A stretch of 20,233 nt of DNA from JAAFIP01 sp043721235 (GCA_043721235.1 JAYSRE010000227.1:1-20233), one strand, 5' to 3'. Numbered from the stretch's first letter, positions 1-6,803 are shown. The notes: generated by a model from the sequence alone, not told the origin. A program made the numbers and translations.

Positions 1-29
1 CCCCCCCCCCCCCCCCCCCCCCCCCCCCC
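1..29. other. Poly-C run at the window edge
   Basis: The first 29 bases are all C, followed by G and four more C. Nothing else in the window is similar. A homopolymer of this length at the extreme edge is more likely an assembly or sequencing artefact than biology: poly-G from two-colour sequencing chemistry, read on the other strand, would look like this. A real G/C tract could act as a phase-variable switch, but the downstream gene starts more than 110 bp away. Confidence 0.6.
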
Positions 30-42
30 GCCCCAGGGCGGT

Positions 43-63
43 GTAGAAGGTAGAAGGTAGAAG
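43..63. repeat. Three tandem copies of GTAGAAG
   Basis: Three perfect head-to-tail copies of the heptamer GTAGAAG occupy this stretch, between the poly-C edge and the first dispersed repeat copy. No function is apparent. The heptamer length and edge position leave open that it is slippage-prone DNA or part of a local assembly problem. Confidence 0.7.
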
Positions 64-119
64 TTTTAGCCCTCTGACCCAAGGAAATGCTAAACAGACA
101 GCTATTAAAATAGTAGTAT
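64..119 (+). repeat. Dispersed intergenic repeat, copy 1 (degenerate)
   Basis: This is the most diverged of five copies of one element. It keeps the block CCCAAGGAAATGCT and the terminal hairpin CTATT-aa-AATAG, but has lost the central GCTGC/GCAGC stem and reads GCCCTCTGACCC where other copies read GCCTATCGCCC. It lies upstream of the TatD-family gene, ending 23 bp before its start codon, so it may be in that gene's 5' leader. Confidence 0.75.
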
Positions 120-142
120 CTAGAATCATACGAAACACCGCC

Positions 143-973
143 ATGTGGATTGACACCCATTGCCACCTTGATGCCCCACAGCTAGCCCTGCAGGCACAGC
201 AGCTGCGCAAGCAGGCTGCGGCGCTGGGGGTGCGCCACTGCGTTTACCCCGCCGTCGAGGTGGTCAACTTTGCGGCTGTGTGCAGCCTGGCCCACCGTTT
301 TGGCGACAGCTACGCGCTGGGCATTCACCCGCTGTGCGTAGCCCAGGCCACTGACGACGCGCTAGACCAGCTTGACCAAGCCTTGGGCCTTGCGCTGCAG
401 GCCGGTGACCCGCACTTGGTGGCCGTGGGCGAGATAGGCCTTGACTATTTTGTACCCGCCCTGCGCGAGCCTGCCTTGCGGGCCAAGCAAGAGCGGTTTT
501 ACCGCGCCCAGCTCAAGCTGGCCCGCAAGCACGGCCTGCCTGTGCTGCTGCACGTGCGCCGCTCGGCAGACCAGCTGCTCAAAGGCCTGCGCGAAATTCC
601 CGTGATGGGCGGTATAGCCCATGCCTTTAACGGCTCTGACCAGCAGGCACTGCAAATGGTAGAGCGCGGTATGGCGCTGGGCTTTGGCGGCGGGGCTACC
701 TTTGAGCGTGCGGCCCAGCTGCGCCACCTGTTTAGCACCCTGCCGTTGCCCTGCCTGGTGCTGGAAACCGACGCACCCGACATGCCGCCGCATTGGCTCT
801 ACACCACCGCCGCGCAGCGGGCCGCAGGCGTGCTCCAGGGCCCCAACAGCAGCGCCCAGCTGCCCCGCATAGCGCAGGTGTTGGCCAGCTTGCGCGGCCT
901 GCCGCTGGCCGCGCTGGCAGAGGCCACCAGCGCCAATGCGCAGCGGGTTTTGCCGCGTATGATGCTGGCATAA
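143..973 (+). CDS. TatD-family metal-dependent hydrolase (YjjV-like)
   Basis: Predicted cytosolic TIM-barrel metal hydrolase of 276 aa, the usual length for the family. Visible ligands are the N-terminal HxH (H6, H8, in IDTHCHLD), E97 in GEIGLD, H137 in LLHVRR, H160 in IAHAFNG and D210 in LETDAPDMP. Overall pattern and the LETDAPDMP block resemble E. coli YjjV more than TatD itself. TatD relatives act on DNA 3' ends or D-aminoacyl substrates; the substrate here cannot be read from sequence. The ATG at 143 directly precedes the conserved IDTHCH block, so the start is secure although no strong Shine-Dalgarno is visible. The PfkB gene starts 12 bp after the stop, which suggests co-transcription. 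Confidence 0.9.
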   Translation: MWIDTHCHLDAPQLALQAQQLRKQAAALGVRHCVYPAVEVVNFAAVCSLAHRFGDSYALGIHPLCVAQATDDALDQLDQALGLALQAGDPHLVAVGEIGLDYFVPALREPALRAKQERFYRAQLKLARKHGLPVLLHVRRSADQLLKGLREIPVMGGIAHAFNGSDQQALQMVERGMALGFGGGATFERAAQLRHLFSTLPLPCLVLETDAPDMPPHWLYTTAAQRAAGVLQGPNSSAQLPRIAQVLASLRGLPLAALAEATSANAQRVLPRMMLA

Positions 974-985
974 CCCCATTTTTAT

Positions 986-1951
986 ATGACACGATTTTTT
1001 GCCTGCGTAGGCCACGCCTCGGTAGACCACCACTTTGAGATCGATGCCTTTCCCCACCAGCCCACCAAAACCCCTGCCAGCAGCTACCACATGCTGCCCG
1101 GCGGCATGGCGGCCAACGCGGCCATGGCCATGGCCCGCTTGGGCGCGCCGGTGCACCTGCTGGGCCGCGTAGGGGACGACCCGGCGGGTGAGTTTGTGCG
1201 CAGCGCCGTGCAGGCCCACGGCGTGCAGACCCAGCTAGAGGCCGTGGCCCAATCGCATACCTCGGTGTCCAGCGTGGTGGTAGACAAGGCAGGCGAGCGG
1301 CAAATATTTAACCACCGTGGCAACGCCTTGGCACATGCCCACCCGCTAGACACCACCCAACTGGCCGGTGCCTGCGCCGTGCTGGTAGACCCGCGCTGGG
1401 GCGATGGCGCACTGGCAGCGCTGCAGTGGGCCAAGGCACACGGTGTGCTGGGCATGCTGGACGGCGATATTGCCCCGCGCGCCATGTTGCAAAAGCTGGT
1501 GCCCGCTGCCCCCTGGGCCGTGTTCTCTGAGCCCGGCCTAGCCTGCTACGCCCCTGGCTTAGACCAAGCCGAAGCGCTGGCCGCTGCCCTGGCAGCAGGC
1601 GCACAGGTGGCCATGGTAACGCTGGGCGAGCGCGGCGCGCTGTGGACCCGCGGCCACGGCCTGCACAGGCTGCCCGCATTTGCGGTGCGCGCGGTAGACA
1701 CTACCGGTGCTGGTGATGTGTTCCATGCAGCGCTGCTGATGGCGCTCGTGGAGCTGACGCAGCTGGAGACGGCGCCGGAGACGCAGCTGGGCATTGACAA
1801 CATCACCACCGCTGTGCGCTTCGCCAGCGCTGCCGCCGCACTCAAATGCACCCAGCGCCACGGCGTTATGGGCACGCCAACGCGCCTGCAAGTTACAGCG
1901 TTTTTAAATAGCAGTTTAGGCCTATCGCCCAAGGAAATGCTGGATGAGTAG
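986..1951 (+). CDS. PfkB-family sugar kinase, YihV-like
   Basis: Ribokinase-fold carbohydrate kinase of 321 aa. The N-terminal PfkB signature lies at residues 38-67 (GG..AN, RLGA, GRVGDD), and the C-terminal signature DTTGAGDVFHAALL at 238-251 contains the anion hole GAGD and catalytic base D244. Blocks such as LDGDIAP, FSEPGLA and VRFAS..AALKCT resemble E. coli YihV (6-deoxy-6-sulfofructose kinase), but no sulfoquinovose genes are nearby, so the substrate is unassigned. Residues 257-272 look like an insertion relative to YihV. The last 17 residues (305-321) are encoded by a copy of the dispersed repeat, and the stop codon TAG is inside it. The start lies 12 bp after the TatD-family stop with no obvious Shine-Dalgarno, suggesting translational coupling. 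Confidence 0.88.
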   Translation: MTRFFACVGHASVDHHFEIDAFPHQPTKTPASSYHMLPGGMAANAAMAMARLGAPVHLLGRVGDDPAGEFVRSAVQAHGVQTQLEAVAQSHTSVSSVVVDKAGERQIFNHRGNALAHAHPLDTTQLAGACAVLVDPRWGDGALAALQWAKAHGVLGMLDGDIAPRAMLQKLVPAAPWAVFSEPGLACYAPGLDQAEALAAALAAGAQVAMVTLGERGALWTRGHGLHRLPAFAVRAVDTTGAGDVFHAALLMALVELTQLETAPETQLGIDNITTAVRFASAAAALKCTQRHGVMGTPTRLQVTAFLNSSLGLSPKEMLDE

Positions 1952-1970
1952 CTATTGATTTAATAGTATT
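1901..1970 (+). repeat. Dispersed intergenic repeat, copy 2 (overlaps pfkB-like 3' end)
   Basis: A full-length copy carrying GGCCTATCGCCCAAGG, AAATGCTGGATGAGTAGC and the terminal hairpin CTATT-gattt-AATAG. About 50 bp of it is translated as the end of the PfkB-family kinase, and the TAG stop at 1949-1951 falls in what is the central hairpin of other copies. The rest lies between that gene and the HypT-like regulator. Confidence 0.85.
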
Positions 1971-2033
1971 ACGGCGTACCGTTTGGCGCCACACATACGC
2001 CTCAAATATACGCCCCACACAGGATACCGCCCC

Positions 2034-3014
2034 ATGGAAACCAAATGGCTAGAAGACTTTATCAGCCTGTCCGAGACCCGCAGTTTCAGCCGCTCGGCGC
2101 AGCTGCGCCATGTGACGCAACCGGCGTTTTCGCGGCGCATTCAGTCGCTTGAATCGTGGGCCGGCACCGACCTGGTAGACCGCAGCAGCTACCCCACGCG
2201 GCTCACCCCTGCCGGCCAAACCCTGTACGCACAAGCGCTGGACATGCTGCAAAGCCTGCAGTCTACCCGCGCCATGCTGCGCGGCCATTCTGCTGCGGGG
2301 CAAGACGTGATTGAGTTTGCCGTGCCGCACACATTGGCGTTTACTTTTTTCCCCGGCTGGGTGTCAGTACTGCGCGAACGCTTCGGCCCCATTAAAAGCC
2401 GCCTGATTGCGCTGAATGTACACGACGCGGTGCTGCGCCTGGTAGAGGCCAGTTGCGACATTTTGATAGCCTACTACCACCCCTCGCAGCCCTTTCAGCT
2501 AGACCCCGAGCGCTATGAGTTTGTTAGCTTAGGCACCGAGGTGATTGCCCCTTACGCCGCTGCCGACGCACAAGGTCTGCCCATTTTCAGCCTGCCGGGC
2601 AGGCCGGCATCACCGCTGCCCTACCTAGGCTACGCCCCCGGTGCCTACTTAGGCCGCATGGTGGACGTGATTTTGAAAGAAGCCAAGACCCCCAACCACC
2701 TGGACCGCGTGTACGAAACCGACATGGCCGAAGGCCTCAAAGTGATGGCGCTGGAGGGCCACGGCATTGCATTTTTGCCGCAAAGCGCGGTCAAAAAAGA
2801 GCTGCGTGCAAAAAAGCTGGCACTGGCAGGCGCAGGGCTGGAGATGGCCATGGACATTCGCGCCTACCGCGAAAAACCGCTGCACAGAGATGCCGCCTTG
2901 CCCGGCGGTAAAACCCAAGAACGTACCGCCAAGCGCACCGCATTAACGCTGTGGGACTATTTGATTGACAGCGCGCATGCTACAGCGAAGGTGGCTAAAA
3001 AACGCTCCGCTTGA
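2034..3014 (+). CDS. hypT: LysR-family regulator, HypT (YjiE)-like
   Basis: Predicted DNA-binding regulator of 326 aa. Residues 1-60 form the LysR winged helix-turn-helix, opening METKWLEDF and including VTQPAFSRRIQSLE, which closely resembles E. coli HypT/YjiE, the hypochlorite-responsive LysR protein. The effector domain keeps related blocks (YLGRMVD, MAEGLKVMALEGHGIAFLP). An in-frame ATG 51 bp upstream exists, but the family begins at METKW, so 2034 is preferred. From memory, three methionines sense oxidation in E. coli HypT. Only the one equivalent to M231 here seems conserved, so the same chemistry should not be assumed. The basic C-terminal tail (TAKVAKKRSA) extends beyond the E. coli protein. 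Its targets are unknown. Confidence 0.8.
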   Translation: METKWLEDFISLSETRSFSRSAQLRHVTQPAFSRRIQSLESWAGTDLVDRSSYPTRLTPAGQTLYAQALDMLQSLQSTRAMLRGHSAAGQDVIEFAVPHTLAFTFFPGWVSVLRERFGPIKSRLIALNVHDAVLRLVEASCDILIAYYHPSQPFQLDPERYEFVSLGTEVIAPYAAADAQGLPIFSLPGRPASPLPYLGYAPGAYLGRMVDVILKEAKTPNHLDRVYETDMAEGLKVMALEGHGIAFLPQSAVKKELRAKKLALAGAGLEMAMDIRAYREKPLHRDAALPGGKTQERTAKRTALTLWDYLIDSAHATAKVAKKRSA

Positions 3015-3080
3015 GTGCCGATTAAGTGAAGGCTGCAGCCTGATTGCGGTGTGTGGCATTGAGCTGTTCTTTGCCGTCAA

Positions 3081-3140
3081 TGCTATTATTTCAATAGCTG
3101 CTTATGCAGCATTTTCTTGGGCGATAGGCCCAAACTGCTT
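3081..3140 (-). repeat. Dispersed intergenic repeat, copy 3 (best-preserved)
   Basis: Read on the minus strand this copy shows three consecutive hairpins: TTGGGC-ctatc-GCCCAA, GCTGC-ataa-GCAGC and CTATT-gaaat-AATAG. It overlaps the stop codon of the Tim44-domain gene by two bases, so it would form the first part of that mRNA's 3' untranslated region. It lies between convergent genes and could serve as a transcript-end structure, although no long T-run follows. Confidence 0.88.
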
Positions 3141-4086
3141 ATAAAACCTGTTGAATGCCCGACAGCACCCAACCACTATGCCCTTGGCGCGGCTTCATCA
3201 AATGCCACATCTCGTCAAACGATTCGTCAGGCTCGCCGCTGCCGTCCCGCATCACGCCGGTAAAGCGCACGCTCACCAGGTAGCGTTCTGGCCCCTCTTC
3301 TACATCGGTAACTTGGGCTTGGATATGAACCACATCGCTTGCTTGTGTTGCAGCGCGGCGCTCGGTCAGCTCCATCTTCAGTTCCGCAAACATCTCTGGG
3401 GTGGTGAACTGGCGAATATCGTCCAAATTGCCTGCATCGTTGGCAGCCTGCAAGCGTATGAAATTAACCTTCGCATTGCGCTCAAAACTGGCTACATCAA
3501 AGTCTGCAGGTATGTGACCCGTACGCAGCGGGCCGCTACCGCTCTGGTTTGAACCTAGCGCAGAGCCGATCAACGAACCGCCGCTGGGCATGGCCACTTT
3601 GTAGCCTGCGCCATCACCTGGGCTGTTGCCTCTGTCAGGGCCTGCGCCCGCAGCGGCGTACTGCATGCCCCCTGGAGCACCCATGCCTCCATTCGCTTGC
3701 CGCTGCCCTGCAGCGCGCTTGCGCATAAAAAATCCCACTGCCAGCATAATACCGGCGGCTAACAGCCCCATCATGACCATCGAGGCCAGCTCATCACCAA
3801 AGCCCATGCTGGAGGCCAAGGCCGCCAAGCCCAAACCTGCAGCCAAGCCCGCCACAGGCCCCATCCACGAGCGCGAGGGTGCCGCTGTAGCGCCCGCAGC
3901 ACCGGGGGCCGCAGCCGTGGCCGCTGCTGGGGTAGCAGGGGCCTTGTCTACCGTGGCCTGGCGCTGGGTGCCCATAGATTTGCCCGAACCCATGCGTTTA
4001 GCCGCCTCAGCCTCCATGGCTATTGTGGAAATGCCCAAGGTGAACACCACGGCCAGCATGGCAAGCATGGCAAGCATTTTTTTCAT
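3139..4086 (-). CDS. Tim44-like domain membrane protein
   Basis: Predicted 315-aa exported or inner-membrane protein. An N-terminal hydrophobic signal (residues 1-28, ending near AEAA) is followed by a low-complexity Ala/Pro/Gly stretch (45-70), two hydrophobic segments around 74-94 and 101-120, a positively charged stop-transfer MRKRAAGQR, a Gly-rich linker, and a C-terminal Tim44-like domain (about 193-315, including FDVASFERNAKVNF and EMWHLMKP). This architecture is common in Proteobacteria; its role is not established. The start is supported by AGGAGA seven bases upstream on the minus strand. The signal peptide begins with tandem MLAMLAMLA, encoded by a 9-bp DNA repeat, so alternative starts a few codons in are possible. 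Confidence 0.85.
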   Translation of the reverse strand: MKKMLAMLAMLAVVFTLGISTIAMEAEAAKRMGSGKSMGTQRQATVDKAPATPAAATAAAPGAAGATAAPSRSWMGPVAGLAAGLGLAALASSMGFGDELASMVMMGLLAAGIMLAVGFFMRKRAAGQRQANGGMGAPGGMQYAAAGAGPDRGNSPGDGAGYKVAMPSGGSLIGSALGSNQSGSGPLRTGHIPADFDVASFERNAKVNFIRLQAANDAGNLDDIRQFTTPEMFAELKMELTERRAATQASDVVHIQAQVTDVEEGPERYLVSVRFTGVMRDGSGEPDESFDEMWHLMKPRQGHSGWVLSGIQQVL

Positions 4087-4131
4087 ACGAATCTCCTGTG
4101 TAAATTAATCAATGTTGTGAGAATAACGGCT

Positions 4132-4161
4132 TTAATACCCTTTAAAAAGCAGCATTTACAA
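4132..4161 (-). promoter_or_regulatory. Candidate sigma-70 promoter of the Tim44-domain gene
   Basis: On the minus strand TTGTAA (plus positions 4156-4161) is followed after 18 bases by TATTAA (4132-4137). This would start transcription near 4125, leaving a leader of about 38 nt that includes the AGGAGA ribosome-binding site. Each hexamer matches consensus at four of six positions. Confidence 0.4.
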
Positions 4162-4180
4162 GATTAAAGGTTCGGTTAAT

Positions 4181-4281
4181 AGGGAGTGTCGCGGATGGCC
4201 ATGGCGACCACAAATGCCGCCACCGCGCCGGGTCCACGGCATGCACTGAGCAGGTTAATACGGTTAAACACTCTCTTTTTT
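4181..4281 (+). promoter_or_regulatory. Structured leader region upstream of alx, possible RNA switch
   Basis: The 345 bp between the divergent Tim44 and alx genes contains a long-range 9-bp stem, AGGGAGTGT (4181-4189) with ACACTCTCT (4268-4276), one G-U pair, followed directly by a run of T. Inside it CGCGG (4190-4194) pairs with CCGCG (4223-4227). Genes of the alx/terC type are often preceded by the manganese-sensing yybP-ykoY riboswitch. I cannot match its conserved loops here, so this is only a structured candidate. A TTGACA at 4301-4306 lacks a well-spaced -10. A small hairpin GCAAC/GTTGC sits at 4381-4398. Confidence 0.35.
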
Positions 4282-4431
4282 ACGAACCAAATTCAACGTA
4301 TTGACAGATAAAAAGGGAGTTTTTGCCCTAAACTTAATTACAGTCTGCGTTCAGAGCCCAACATGCTCTTCGCAAGCTAGGCAACACTTCTGGGTTGCAA
4401 ACCGCCCATTACACATATTTCAAAGGTCTGT

Positions 4432-5388
4432 ATGCAAACTATTGCACCCCTGTGGCTTTGGGCCACTTTTGCAGCTATCGTGCTGGTTTCGTTATTTGTC
4501 GATTTTGTGGTGCTTAAAAAGCAAGGCTCGCACGACATTGGTGTCAAAGAGGCGCTGAACTGGTCTTTGGTATGGATTGCGCTGAGCTTTATGTTCAACG
4601 GCCTATTTTGGTGGGCGGTTAAAGACACCACCGGCTCGGTTGAAGTGGCCAACACCAAATCGCTTGAGTTTTTAACCGGTTACTTGATTGAAAAGTCATT
4701 GGCAGTCGACAATATTTTTGTCTTCTTGATGATTTTTACCTACTTTGCTGTGCCTTCGCAGTTTCAAAAACGGGTGCTGATGATCGGTATCATCGGCGCG
4801 ATTGTGCTGCGCACGGTCATGATCTTGGTCGGTGGCTGGCTGCTGGCGCAGTTCCACTGGATCTTGTACGTATTTGGTGCTTTTTTAATTCTGACCGGTG
4901 TCAAAATGTGGTGGGCTGCAGGCAAAGAACCCAACCTGGACGATAACCCCGCGCTCAAGCTGCTGCGCAAGTGGCTGCCGGTGAGCAAAAACTACGACGG
5001 TGAGAAGTTTTGGACAGTAGAAAACGGCAAGAAAATAGCCACCCCGCTGTTCATGGTAATTTGCCTGATTGCCCTGACGGATGTGATTTTTGCGGTGGAC
5101 TCCATCCCCGCTATTTTTGCCATTACCAACGACCCCTTCATTGTGCTGACCAGCAATGTGTTTGCCATCCTTGGGCTGCGCGCCATGTACTTTTTGTTGG
5201 CAGCGGTGGCCAGCAAGTTCCATTTGCTGAACTACGGCTTGGCGATTATTCTGGTTTTTATTGGTGCCAAGATGTGCTTGATCGATGTTTACAAAATCCC
5301 CGTGCTGTTCTCGTTGGGTGTGGTGGTGGGCATTCTTGCGCTGACCATGCTGCTCAGTGTGCGCACCTCCAAGCCAGAGGCTAAGTAA
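4432..5388 (+). CDS. alx: Alx/TerC-family integral membrane protein
   Basis: Predicted polytopic inner-membrane protein of 318 aa, close to E. coli Alx in length and pattern. Hallmarks are EKSLAVDNIFVF (87-98, with acidic E87 and D93 in a membrane segment) and TDVIFAVDSIPAIFAIT (216-232, with D217 and D223), plus SNVFAILGLRAMYFLL. Alx/TerC proteins are linked to manganese export and, in E. coli, alkaline-pH and manganese-responsive expression; that role is inferred here. About nine hydrophobic segments are visible, with a loop at 163-203 holding the divergent sequence. AAAGG five bases before the ATG supports the start. An NhaR-like regulator faces it convergently, so the two are not an operon. 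Confidence 0.9.
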   Translation: MQTIAPLWLWATFAAIVLVSLFVDFVVLKKQGSHDIGVKEALNWSLVWIALSFMFNGLFWWAVKDTTGSVEVANTKSLEFLTGYLIEKSLAVDNIFVFLMIFTYFAVPSQFQKRVLMIGIIGAIVLRTVMILVGGWLLAQFHWILYVFGAFLILTGVKMWWAAGKEPNLDDNPALKLLRKWLPVSKNYDGEKFWTVENGKKIATPLFMVICLIALTDVIFAVDSIPAIFAITNDPFIVLTSNVFAILGLRAMYFLLAAVASKFHLLNYGLAIILVFIGAKMCLIDVYKIPVLFSLGVVVGILALTMLLSVRTSKPEAK

Positions 5389-5399
5389 AGCCCAGACGG

Positions 5400-5446
5400 G
5401 CGCGCCACCCTCTGCAAATGCTCTAATGCTGCAGAAGGTGGCGCGC
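5400..5446. terminator. Hairpin between convergent alx and nhaR-like genes
   Basis: Arms 5400-5416 and 5430-5446 (GCGCGCCACC paired with GGTGGCGCGC, and TCTGCA with TGCAGA) form a 17-bp stem with one mismatch and a 13-nt loop. It lies between the two stop codons, so a bidirectional terminator is the natural reading, but there is no T-run on either side. It may act as a transcript-end stabiliser instead. Confidence 0.6.
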
Positions 5447-5453
5447 TAGAGCG

Positions 5454-6338
5454 TTAGACCGCTGGCTGCAGCAAGCGCTGTACCAGCGGGTGTTGCACTT
5501 TCTTTTCGGTGCCAATGGCAAAGAAATGCTCGGTCACACCGTCGCAGGGGCCCAAGCGCTGCACGCCGTAGTGGGCTAGCAGATCGTCGTGCACCCACTG
5601 CGCCGCCGGGAACACCCCCATGCCACTGGCACCAAAGGTTTTCAGCAAAGCACTGTCTTCAAACTCGCCCACAATGCGCGGGCGTATGGCGCGCTGCTCA
5701 AACCAATGGTCTAGGCGGGTGCGCACTGCAGTGTGCGCTGTGGGCAGCAAAGTGGGCACATCGGCCAGGCTTTGCGGAAAGTTCTTTTTCGCTGCTTTAA
5801 CCAAAACCGGGCTGCCGTACCAAGCCACGGCTGACGAGCCCATGGCATGGCTGTAGAGTTTGATGTTCGGGTTAGGCGGCGCGGGGCGGTCTGATAAAAC
5901 TACGTCCAGCCGGTGCAAGGCCAGATCGCCCAGCAGCACATCGAACTCGCCCTCATGGCACAGCAGGCGCAGATTCGGTTCGGCCACCACGGGCTGCAGC
6001 AGGCGGCGCACCACCAGTTTAGGCAGGCCATCGGATATGCCGGCTGCCAAGCGCACCGTGGGCGTGCTTGCGGCATCGCGCACCAGCGCAGGCAGGTTTT
6101 CGCCCAGCTGGAAAATTTGGTCCGCTTGCTGCATGGCAGCTTGTCCGGCATCGGTCAGCACCAGGCCGCGACCGGCAGGCCGCAGCAGCGCATAGCCCAG
6201 CGTACGCTCTAGCTCCCGCACTTGCGCGCTCACGGTTTGCACGGCCATGTCAAGCTTGTCGGCAGCGCGTGATATACCGCCCTCTTTGGCCACCACCCAA
6301 AAATAGTACAAATGCTTGTAATTGAACGAGGTACTCAT
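5454..6338 (-). CDS. nhaR: LysR-family regulator, NhaR-like
   Basis: Predicted DNA-binding regulator of 294 aa. The opening FNYKHLYYFWVVAKEGG and the following helix-turn-helix (about 5-64, VQTVSAQVRELERTLG, then LLRPAGRGL) match the NhaR subgroup, as do the effector-domain blocks GEFEDSALLKTFGASGMGVF and KKVQHPLVQR. E. coli NhaR activates the sodium/proton antiporter gene nhaA in response to sodium. No antiporter gene is in this window, so targets here are unknown. The Shine-Dalgarno is weak, but a good promoter sits just upstream. Being beside an Alx-type gene, another pH- and cation-related function, is suggestive only. Confidence 0.82.
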   Translation of the reverse strand: MSTSFNYKHLYYFWVVAKEGGISRAADKLDMAVQTVSAQVRELERTLGYALLRPAGRGLVLTDAGQAAMQQADQIFQLGENLPALVRDAASTPTVRLAAGISDGLPKLVVRRLLQPVVAEPNLRLLCHEGEFDVLLGDLALHRLDVVLSDRPAPPNPNIKLYSHAMGSSAVAWYGSPVLVKAAKKNFPQSLADVPTLLPTAHTAVRTRLDHWFEQRAIRPRIVGEFEDSALLKTFGASGMGVFPAAQWVHDDLLAHYGVQRLGPCDGVTEHFFAIGTEKKVQHPLVQRLLQPAV

Positions 6339-6368
6339 GGTCAGTTTTTCTGGGAGCTTAAATGAGAA

Positions 6369-6397
6369 ATTATCTGCTTTTTAAGAATTCATTTCAA
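6369..6397 (-). promoter_or_regulatory. Candidate sigma-70 promoter of the nhaR-like gene
   Basis: On the minus strand TTGAAA (plus 6392-6397) and GATAAT (6369-6374) are separated by exactly 17 bases, each five of six to consensus. Transcription would start near 6362, giving a leader of about 24 nt. The 100-bp divergent spacer must also drive the small ORF and zinc-ribbon gene on the other strand, so autoregulation at this site would be typical of LysR regulators. Confidence 0.55.
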
Positions 6398-6438
6398 CAC
6401 TATCGTAGGTTTATGGTTAACCCACTGGAGAGACTTTT

Positions 6439-6510
6439 ATGCACATCATTTTTGAATCCCGTGATGCCGACGCCGCTCTGGCATACAACGCGCCCCATGC
6501 GCCACTTTGA
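6439..6510 (+). CDS. 23-codon small ORF, possible remnant of a ribosome-associated gene
   Basis: A short ORF opening MHIIFESRDADAA, with a good Shine-Dalgarno (GGAGAG, seven bases before the ATG) that is better than the one of the following gene. The opening resembles, from memory, small HPF/RaiA-like ribosome-associated proteins of betaproteobacteria of about 100 aa, whose remaining residues are absent here. Its TGA stop overlaps a TTG (6507-6509) in frame with the zinc-ribbon gene. It could be a decayed gene stub, a translated leader that couples translation into the next ORF, or chance. The good ribosome-binding site argues that it is translated. Confidence 0.35.
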   Translation: MHIIFESRDADAALAYNAPHAPL

Positions 6511-6524
6511 AAGACCCCAACACC

Positions 6525-6803
6525 ATGCTGTGCCCTAGCTGCCCTACTACAACCTTGGTTATGACCGATCGCCAGGGTGTCGAGATTGACTACTGTCCCA
6601 CTTGCCGGGGTATTTGGCTAGACCGAGGTGAGCTCGACAAGCTGCTAGAGCGTGCATCCAGTATGCCCGCCGCCAGTGCGGCCGACACGGTGCGCACAGC
6701 GCAGGGCCGCCACCCTTCTGACTTTGAAGACTCAGACTACCTTGATGGCAAGCGCCAGCACCGCAGCCGCAAAAAATCGTGGCTGAACGAAATTTTTGAT
6801 TAG
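6525..6803 (+). CDS. Zinc-ribbon protein, zf-TFIIB family
   Basis: Predicted small cytosolic protein of 92 aa. The N-terminal zinc ribbon has four cysteines, CPSC (C3, C6) and CPTC (C24, C27), followed by RGIWLDRGELDKLLER, which is the hallmark of the TFIIB-type zinc-finger domain of unknown function (PF13453). The C-terminal half is hydrophilic and ends in a basic stretch (KRQHRSRKKSW) that could bind nucleic acid; that is inference. I chose ATG 6525 because relatives begin right before the first CxxC. An in-frame TTG at 6507 overlapping the small ORF's stop would add six residues and permit termination-reinitiation. Function is not known. Confidence 0.8.
   Translation: MLCPSCPTTTLVMTDRQGVEIDYCPTCRGIWLDRGELDKLLERASSMPAASAADTVRTAQGRHPSDFEDSDYLDGKRQHRSRKKSWLNEIFD

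Noticed and set aside
362..1219. A 285-codon open frame on the minus strand across the TatD-family and PfkB genes
   Set aside because: It lies opposite two well-supported genes, has no recognisable domain and a composition (many His, Gln, Gly) typical of antisense frames in GC-rich DNA.
986..1951. Assigning the kinase as sulfofructose kinase YihV of a sulfoquinovose pathway
   Set aside because: Sequence blocks are similar, but none of the partner genes of that pathway is in the window, so only the family is claimed.
4181..4300. A canonical yybP-ykoY manganese riboswitch upstream of alx
   Set aside because: Expected for this gene family, but the conserved loop sequences are not found; only a partial GGGAGT is present, and it lies in a stem, not a loop. 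Kept as an unidentified structured region.
4301..4334. TTGACA with TAAACT as an alx promoter
   Set aside because: The spacing is 22 bases, too long for a sigma-70 promoter, and no good -10 lies at 16-18 bases.
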